Positions 58,325-64,000 of a stretch of 64,000 nucleotides of DNA are shown here, in pieces; position 1 is the first letter of the stretch, and the number at the start of each line of letters is the position of its first letter. Location: the NCBI GenBank assembly GCA_021850545.1, contig JAJZLU010000035.1:178557-242556 (forward strand). Direction: 5' to 3'. Origin of the DNA: Thermoplasmata archaeon. GTDB lineage: Archaea; Thermoplasmatota; Thermoplasmata; Thermoplasmatales; Thermoplasmataceae. Under the pieces are notes generated by a model. The model saw only the letters and a list, made by a program, of their open reading frames with translations, did not search any database and had not been told where the DNA came from. Made by a program: the position numbers and the translations under genes.

Positions 58325-58999
58325 TCAGCTCTTGGGCACATGTTCAGCAATATACATTATGAATGCATCCAGGTTCCTTGTCTGGACCCAGAGGCTGCCT
58401 GGCCCCTCAACATCAACCATGTACAGCCCCTCTCCCCCAATCAGTGACCTTTTTATTCCGAGGAACCTGATCTGGAACTTCGTCCCGCCTGTTATTGCTA
58501 CAAAGTGCCCATGTTCAACAGACATCCTCTCCCCCGCCTTGAGGTCGATCTTCATAATATCCCCGAAAAAAGAGAGCCAGGCCTTCTTGCTGGAATCTCC
58601 CCTGAGTGAAATCCAGAAGAGGTTTCCTGATGCTAATAGTGACCTTACACCAAGGGACCGCGAACCCACTTCCACACCGCTGTTTGTGGCGAGGAAGCTG
58701 TGGCTGTGGGCCATTATCTCCTGTCCCAGCGCTATTTCCCCAATTTGCCCGGGGAATCTTGGGGCAACAATTGCCTCTCCGGGTGCTGATTCGTAATAGA
58801 CCCTGTCCATGAATACGCCGGTGCCCGTTGTGATTGAACGCTTGAGGCCTCCGAGGAGCCCTCCCTGCTTCTGGGCGGCGAAATTTGCCCCCTTGAGGCT
58901 TGTGACCGTTCCCGGCATGGAAATGAATTCATCGCCTTCATTCATAGTAGCCTTTAAAACTGCATATCCGCCCTGTGGATTGATAATCTCGAAATTCAT
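58325..58999 (-). CDS. AIM24/TIGR00266-family protein
   Basis: 'NEGDEFISMPGTVTSLKGANFAAQKQGGLLGGLKRSITTGTGVFMDRVY'. Confidence 0.85.
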   Translation of the reverse strand: MNFEIINPQGGYAVLKATMNEGDEFISMPGTVTSLKGANFAAQKQGGLLGGLKRSITTGTGVFMDRVYYESAPGEAIVAPRFPGQIGEIALGQEIMAHSHSFLATNSGVEVGSRSLGVRSLLASGNLFWISLRGDSSKKAWLSFFGDIMKIDLKAGERMSVEHGHFVAITGGTKFQIRFLGIKRSLIGGEGLYMVDVEGPGSLWVQTRNLDAFIMYIAEHVPKS

Positions 59000-59071
59000 G
59001 CGACTCTTCTACCCAAATTTCAATATTTAAATTTAGCCTGCTTTGAACTTTCTTCTGTCAGAAATTTAAAC

Positions 59072-59896
59072 TCAATAGTTTGTGACAATTATTTCCCTGA
59101 CGCTCCCACGACCAAGCCCATTGGAATTGATGCTCCTTCTTGCCTCCACCTTGATTATCCTGAAGCCCGAATAGAGTTCTTCAAGGAGGCTGTTTCCAGA
59201 GTTGCTCAGCATGAATAGCGCCCCCTTCCTATCTAATTCCTTCATTACCTTAGAAAGGCGTTCCTGTTGTCCCCGGCCAAACCCTTCCTTGCTATAGGCA
59301 GTAAAACTTGAGGATTTGCTGATTGGTTCATATGGGGGATCAAAGTATACAAAATCCCCTTTGCCTGCACCGGAAATGACTTCGAGGAAATCTCCATTCA
59401 AGATTTTTGCCTTTTTCAGGCTTTCCGATGCAGCAAGAATATGTTCATGAGATGGAATTTTCGGGGAGATATAGCTTCCAAAGGGGACGTTGAATTCGCC
59501 CTTGGAATTTACCCTGTAGAGCCCGTTGAAACAGTGCCTGTTGAGATACAGCAGGAGCCCGGATTTTTCTACAGGTTCCTTTTTTCCGTCAAGGATGTTG
59601 AATCTCATTCTGGCTTCATAGTAGTCAGGAGAGCTGTTCCCGTACTTTAGAGATGAAACATACCCCAGCAGATCGTCTGTCCTGTCCCTTACTGTCTGAT
59701 AAAACAGGCAAAGCGTGGGGTTGATATCGGAAAGGACATACCCATGCCCATCATCACTTTCTGAAATATTGAAGAAAAGGGCGGCTCCCCCCAGGAACGG
59801 TTCCCAGTATGTATTGAAACCATCAGGCATCCTGGATATAAGCTCATGCAAAAGCTGCCTCTTTCCGCCTGCCCATTTCAGTAAAGGCCTTACCAT
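59072..59896 (-). CDS. Dam/D12-class DNA adenine methyltransferase
   Basis: 'PLLKWAGGKRQLLHELISRMP', 'YWEPFLGGAALFFN', 'DFVYFDPPYEPIS'. Confidence 0.95.
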   Translation of the reverse strand: MVRPLLKWAGGKRQLLHELISRMPDGFNTYWEPFLGGAALFFNISESDDGHGYVLSDINPTLCLFYQTVRDRTDDLLGYVSSLKYGNSSPDYYEARMRFNILDGKKEPVEKSGLLLYLNRHCFNGLYRVNSKGEFNVPFGSYISPKIPSHEHILAASESLKKAKILNGDFLEVISGAGKGDFVYFDPPYEPISKSSSFTAYSKEGFGRGQQERLSKVMKELDRKGALFMLSNSGNSLLEELYSGFRIIKVEARRSINSNGLGRGSVREIIVTNY

Positions 59897-59958
59897 TCAA
59901 ACTACTTGAAAGATTAGTGGAATAAAAGCAGTTGCCTATTTCAACCGATGAAGCAGCC

Positions 59959-60441
59959 TTAATTGTTGTATTTTGGTTTCCCTGATTTTCTTGGGTCCTT
60001 CCTGTAAAGACTTCTGGCAGCCAGCACCAGCACTATGAAAATCAAGGTTATGCCTAGAGGAATCTGAGCAGGCGAAAGGAAAGGCAGGAGAGAGATCAGA
60101 CCTGACGGTGTTGAGAGACCGACTGTTGGAAGGTAAAACCAAAGCACTGTATCAACAATAAGCGCAAAGAGCAGGACAACCGTGGTTTGTCCGTGAATCT
60201 GGCCCCTTTCCCTGAACATGATCCCCATTGCAGACATGAATAATCCCAGTAGCATGATGGCAGAGAATGCCATATTGAAGGCCCCACCATCATACCTGCT
60301 GAAGCTACCGTAAAATTCGCGGGTTTCCTGAATGAGAATGGGCATCAGCAGGCCAATAAAAAACAGGATGGCCCCAGGGATAACCATTTGTTCCCCTTTA
60401 TCAATCACCAGCAGAGATCTGGCATCAAGGCCTTCCACCAT
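59959..60441 (-). CDS. Membrane protein, unknown
   Basis: About four TM segments. Confidence 0.55.
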   Translation of the reverse strand: MVEGLDARSLLVIDKGEQMVIPGAILFFIGLLMPILIQETREFYGSFSRYDGGAFNMAFSAIMLLGLFMSAMGIMFRERGQIHGQTTVVLLFALIVDTVLWFYLPTVGLSTPSGLISLLPFLSPAQIPLGITLIFIVLVLAARSLYRKDPRKSGKPKYNN

Positions 60442-60860
60442 TTCATTTCCACCTTTTATGTATGAACCCGTTTTTAGACGGTTTGCTTTCTTCTACAAGA
60501 AAGCCAGACCTTAGGTGAAGAAAAATCTTTTCAATGAGAGAAGGCAAAGATTTCATGGTTGATTAAGTTAAAATCGGCATTTCAGTATTAGGCATTGCAT
60601 TGGAGGGCAAACAAAGAATATTACGATAGTTTCCGCGGATGTACTTATATCATTCTTAAAATACAGGGTTTTATTTAGGCGGCATATTTTCTGAACAATG
60701 CGAGTGCAAGTTATTGGAGACAACCTTACACAACATTTTGAGAACGGGAACTGTGGAACAATATGATACTGCGGGATAATACAGTCAGGCATACCAGAAT
60801 GCATTCAGTAACCAGGGAAGAATGGCCCGGTGTAAAGAAGAAGACTGAGGAGAGGTTGGC

Positions 60861-61109
60861 GTGAGCCCCCTCTCGAAGAAGCTCCTGTCCATATATGGTT
60901 GGTATGGTACTGCTGCCATCCTTGTGGCGTATTTCCTTGTTAGTTTTGGGTTCGCGGGAGACCTTGTAATTTACCAGGTACTAAACCTCACCGGTTCGGC
61001 AGCGCTAGCAATTATCGGATTCCTGAAAAAAGCCTGGCAACCTGCAGTGCTTGAGGTGGCATGGGCTGCCATTGCCATGGCCAGCCTTATATGGCTTCTT
61101 ATCCGGTAA
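60861..61109 (+). CDS. CBU_0592-like small membrane protein
   Basis: 'YGWYGTAAILVAYFLVSFGF...YQVLNLTGSAALAIIGFLKKAWQPAVLEVAWAAIA'. Confidence 0.75.
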   Translation: MSPLSKKLLSIYGWYGTAAILVAYFLVSFGFAGDLVIYQVLNLTGSAALAIIGFLKKAWQPAVLEVAWAAIAMASLIWLLIR

Positions 61110-61124
61110 AAGTAGACACGGATG

Positions 61125-61883
61125 TCATTTCAGGGCAACGATGACCCTGTTGTCCAGGTCCTGCCATCCAACAGAGACTGCACGGAATCCTGCCTCTTTG
61201 AGGAACTGCATGTGCTTTTCCAGGCTGACCGGATGATCATGATGGTCCGCTTCAGGATATCTCCGTTTCCTTTCCTCCAAGAGCCTTTTGAATTCCTCTT
61301 CCTTTCCAAGTGCCTCCCACCACTGTGGCCAGGTCATCCCTTTACCCAGTGACTTCTGGAAGCTCTGGTATTCGTGCCTTATCTCAGTGAAAATGGTTCT
61401 GACATCAGCGTGTTCACCGGTCGGATAAAGATGGTCCCCATTGAGGAAAATTCCTTTTTCGCCCAGCATGTTATAAATCTCACCATATACCCTTCTCAGG
61501 GTAGCCTCATTGAGCCAGTGCAGAGCAGTTGTGCTCATAACTGCATCAAAGCTATGAGCAAAGGGCATTTCGAGCCACCCTGCACTGCCAAGGTCTGCCT
61601 CGACAAATTCCATTCTGGTGTGATCATAACCGCCATAATTTCTGGCAAGATGCAGCAGGACAGGGTCATAGTCTATCCCCACTGAAGTGGCCGCTTTGTA
61701 CCTCCTCGTAAACCTGCCACCCAATGAGCCGGGCCCACATGCGAGATCAAGTACGTGTGCTTTTACGCCTGCACAGTGGCCCACAACGTCAAACATGAAA
61801 CTGAGTCTCTCTTCTCTTTTCCTTATTTCCAGATTCTGCTGCAATTCCCAGCTTTCAACCCATTTATCCTCTGAAATGCCCAT
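61125..61883 (-). CDS. Class I SAM-dependent methyltransferase
   Basis: 'AHVLDLACGPGSLGGRFTRRY', 'FDAVMSTTALHWL'. Confidence 0.92.
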   Translation of the reverse strand: MGISEDKWVESWELQQNLEIRKREERLSFMFDVVGHCAGVKAHVLDLACGPGSLGGRFTRRYKAATSVGIDYDPVLLHLARNYGGYDHTRMEFVEADLGSAGWLEMPFAHSFDAVMSTTALHWLNEATLRRVYGEIYNMLGEKGIFLNGDHLYPTGEHADVRTIFTEIRHEYQSFQKSLGKGMTWPQWWEALGKEEEFKRLLEERKRRYPEADHHDHPVSLEKHMQFLKEAGFRAVSVGWQDLDNRVIVALK

Positions 61884-62337
61884 TTTCTTTTCTGCCCCTT
61901 ATGCAAATGTTTCCTCGCACTATAATCTTCACCAGTTAACTCCTATATGATTAGGGAATGAATGTGAGGAGAAATTCAGCCTCTTAGTTGCGATTACCCA
62001 AACAACACGTCTCTCACTGTAAGCTTTCAAACAGCTATGATTAGGATTACAAATGAAGCACTAAATAAATTAAGGCAAGGCGAAGATATCATCGTTCTAA
62101 AGTTGTCCGCGAGCCTCCAATATGAAAGCTATGGAACACATGTTTTGAAGTAGGAGTTATGTGAATATATTAGTGTCTCATACTACGCAATCCTATTAGA
62201 AAATATTTTTCAGGTCGCGAATTCTTATTCAAAATAGTAGATCTGTGCATAAAACTAAACCATACCAAATATCTAGATTCGAAATCAGGAATAAATGGTT
62301 AAATATCGAACTGGAGTATTGATTATTTGATCATAAA

Positions 62338-64000
62338 ATGAGTAAAAAACTATTGTCTTTATTAGTGATAATGGTTGCTCTGGCAATGGTTCTCTCCACA
62401 GCCGCATTTATTTTTCCAGGAGAAAACCATGCTTCAAGCAGCAACACAGCGTCTCCATTTGGAGAAACTTCACTGGGCAACCTGGCATCTGTCGCACCAC
62501 AGCAGACTCTGAGCCAAAAGAGCCTCAATGTACTCAGCACGCTTCATTCTAAGGGCATAGCTAACAAATACATCTATCTGCCCAACTTCAACGCGAAGAA
62601 TGTTATTCAGGGAAACCAGGTAAACAGTACCGGATACATACAGGCACCAGCCCCAATGGGAATCGGGACTTATGGATTTTCCAACACAACTGGAGTAATC
62701 CAGCGTAACACCATCAACACTTCAAGCATAGCAGCCTCTGTGACCATGAACAACCTCAGCACGTTCTATGCATTGGATGATGGCCCCAACAGCGTTACTA
62801 TGCAACTCAATGCCATAATGAACAATGTAACACTTTTTGGAAATTCCTCGTACACTTTCTGGACCCAGAATGTGATATTCTACTCTGCCAGGACACACAC
62901 GCTACAGTTCCTTGACAATATATGGAATTTCTCAAGCCCCGCAACGAACATGACAACCAATGCGCTGAGTTCATATTGCGGCACAATTGTACCGTACACT
63001 TTCTATTACACAGTCGGGCCAGCATTCCAAGTTACGTATCCTTTCACAGTGAATGTTTACCTTAACACATCTGTGGTAAACGGAAACGATGCAGTCTTCT
63101 TCAACTTCTCACTGTCAGATGCGCAAGGGTCAGTTTCCGGAAGCTATGACCAGGTACAGTTCAACTCAACTTACGGAACCCCAACAGGATATTCTGCACC
63201 CCAGTCCAACATGTTAATAACGTCCAACTACACAACGCCCATAGGCTTACCATATGATGCCGAAATCATGATTGGCGGCCCAGGTGGAGGAAGCACAGCA
63301 ATGATCTACCAGATCAACGCCTCAATGACACTCAAGTATCTGGGCAGCAATGGTGCATATTCCAACGTTCCAAACGCATTTGACGTTGGATCTGAAACAG
63401 GCGAAACCTCCACTGGTGTAGCTGTTACTTGGACCCAGAATGCAGTCGCCCAGTTGACAGCCGGTCCATCGTTTGTTTACGGAATGTGGAATGAGTCGAC
63501 ACCGCAGACATTCGTGCATTTCCAGGGAAAGATCAACCCGCCAAACTCCTTCGCATTTGTGTATAGCGATTTGACACCCTACTCTGGATTCCCGGTGATA
63601 ACACCACTAAGTCCTACAGGATCGTATTCCTTTAGCCTGCCTACAGCAGATTATGGGTTGATTATCCTGATGAGTAATTATAACCCAGTATATATCCCTC
63701 TAACACCAGGTTCCCCGCAGGAATTCAGTTTGCAATTTAATGCGTCTCAGGGGGTTTACACACCGTTGTATGCATTTGGCAACCAGCAGTTGAAGTACAT
63801 ATCATATGCAGGTGATGGTTCAGCAAGACACCCATACATGCTGTTCAACAACCCTGCACCAGGCGGGCAACTGAACATACTCTTCTCCACGGTGAACGAT
63901 TACTTGTTCCCGCAGTTCAGTGGCGTTCTATTGCACAGCACCACAGCACATGTAGTGGCAAACAATATGCCTTCATTCAATGTATCAATGGCACTATATG
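62338..64000 (+). CDS. Thermopsin-like (peptidase A5) secreted protein, partial, runs off the window end
   Basis: Open frame from ATG 62338: MSKKLLSLLVIMVALAMVLSTAAFIFPGENHASSS... 'SVAPQQTLSQKSLNVLSTLHSKGIANKYIYLPNFNAKNVIQGNQVNSTGYIQAPAPMGIGTYGFSNTTG'; absent from the ORF track because no stop in window. Confidence 0.8.
   Translation, partial: MSKKLLSLLVIMVALAMVLSTAAFIFPGENHASSSNTASPFGETSLGNLASVAPQQTLSQKSLNVLSTLHSKGIANKYIYLPNFNAKNVIQGNQVNSTGYIQAPAPMGIGTYGFSNTTGVIQRNTINTSSIAASVTMNNLSTFYALDDGPNSVTMQLNAIMNNVTLFGNSSYTFWTQNVIFYSARTHTLQFLDNIWNFSSPATNMTTNALSSYCGTIVPYTFYYTVGPAFQVTYPFTVNVYLNTSVVNGNDAVFFNFSLSDAQGSVSGSYDQVQFNSTYGTPTGYSAPQSNMLITSNYTTPIGLPYDAEIMIGGPGGGSTAMIYQINASMTLKYLGSNGAYSNVPNAFDVGSETGETSTGVAVTWTQNAVAQLTAGPSFVYGMWNESTPQTFVHFQGKINPPNSFAFVYSDLTPYSGFPVITPLSPTGSYSFSLPTADYGLIILMSNYNPVYIPLTPGSPQEFSLQFNASQGVYTPLYAFGNQQLKYISYAGDGSARHPYMLFNNPAPGGQLNILFSTVNDYLFPQFSGVLLHSTTAHVVANNMPSFNVSMALY

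Noticed and set aside
58122-58796. 224-aa + ORF spanning AIM24-like and DUF72 genes
   Set aside because: Antisense to two recognised families; Ser/Pro-rich artefact
60442-60860. Possible RNA or small ORFs in a 400-bp gap
   Set aside because: No convincing secondary structure, tRNA signature or coherent ORF could be seen by eye
62037-62153. 38-aa ORF MIRITNEALNKLRQGEDIIVLKLSASLQYESYGTHVLK, possibly a truncated antitoxin-like N-terminus
   Set aside because: Too short, no adjacent toxin, similarity to VapB antitoxins is only impressionistic
1-64000. CRISPR array, rRNA genes, IS element/transposase
   Set aside because: No regularly spaced repeats, no rRNA-like segments and no recognisable transposase ORFs were found

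Overview
The window looks like chromosomal DNA of a Thermoplasmata/Thermoplasmatales-type archaeon. Supporting markers are the S19-L2-L23-L4-L3 ribosomal operon start, eS6/aIF2-gamma, a fused Kae1-Bud32, archaeal DnaG, an HU/HTa-like histone substitute, NreA and a thermopsin-like secreted protein. Coding density is high. Housekeeping blocks are interspersed with accessory zones. (i) 3.4-8.4 kb: a candidate TasA/camelysin/AbpA-like fibre locus with a SipW-like signal peptidase carrying a large multi-TM N-terminus, a DUF5305-like partner, a membrane protein, a winged-helix regulator, and a secreted subunit with a SipW-type signal peptide behind a palindrome-rich upstream region. (ii) 8.7-12.1 kb: a tRNA-Lys(CTT) gene whose 3' end and ~140 bp of flank recur in degenerate, colinear form at ~11.13 kb and ~11.98 kb. 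This looks like the footprint of successive tRNA-targeted integrations enclosing VapBC, an alpha/beta hydrolase and small ORFs. (iii) 17.0-19.6 kb: three tandem cysteine-free secreted paralogues. (iv) 52.7-54.8 kb: three unrecognised genes beside NreA, followed by a DNA-repair neighbourhood (NreA, SPL-like radical SAM, T4 endonuclease V-like glycosylase). Two apparently orphan adenine methyltransferases, a Lon-type AAA+ ATPase lacking its protease domain, and a bacterial-type ThrRS are also present. All calls come from reading the sequence and ORF translations; no database search was run.
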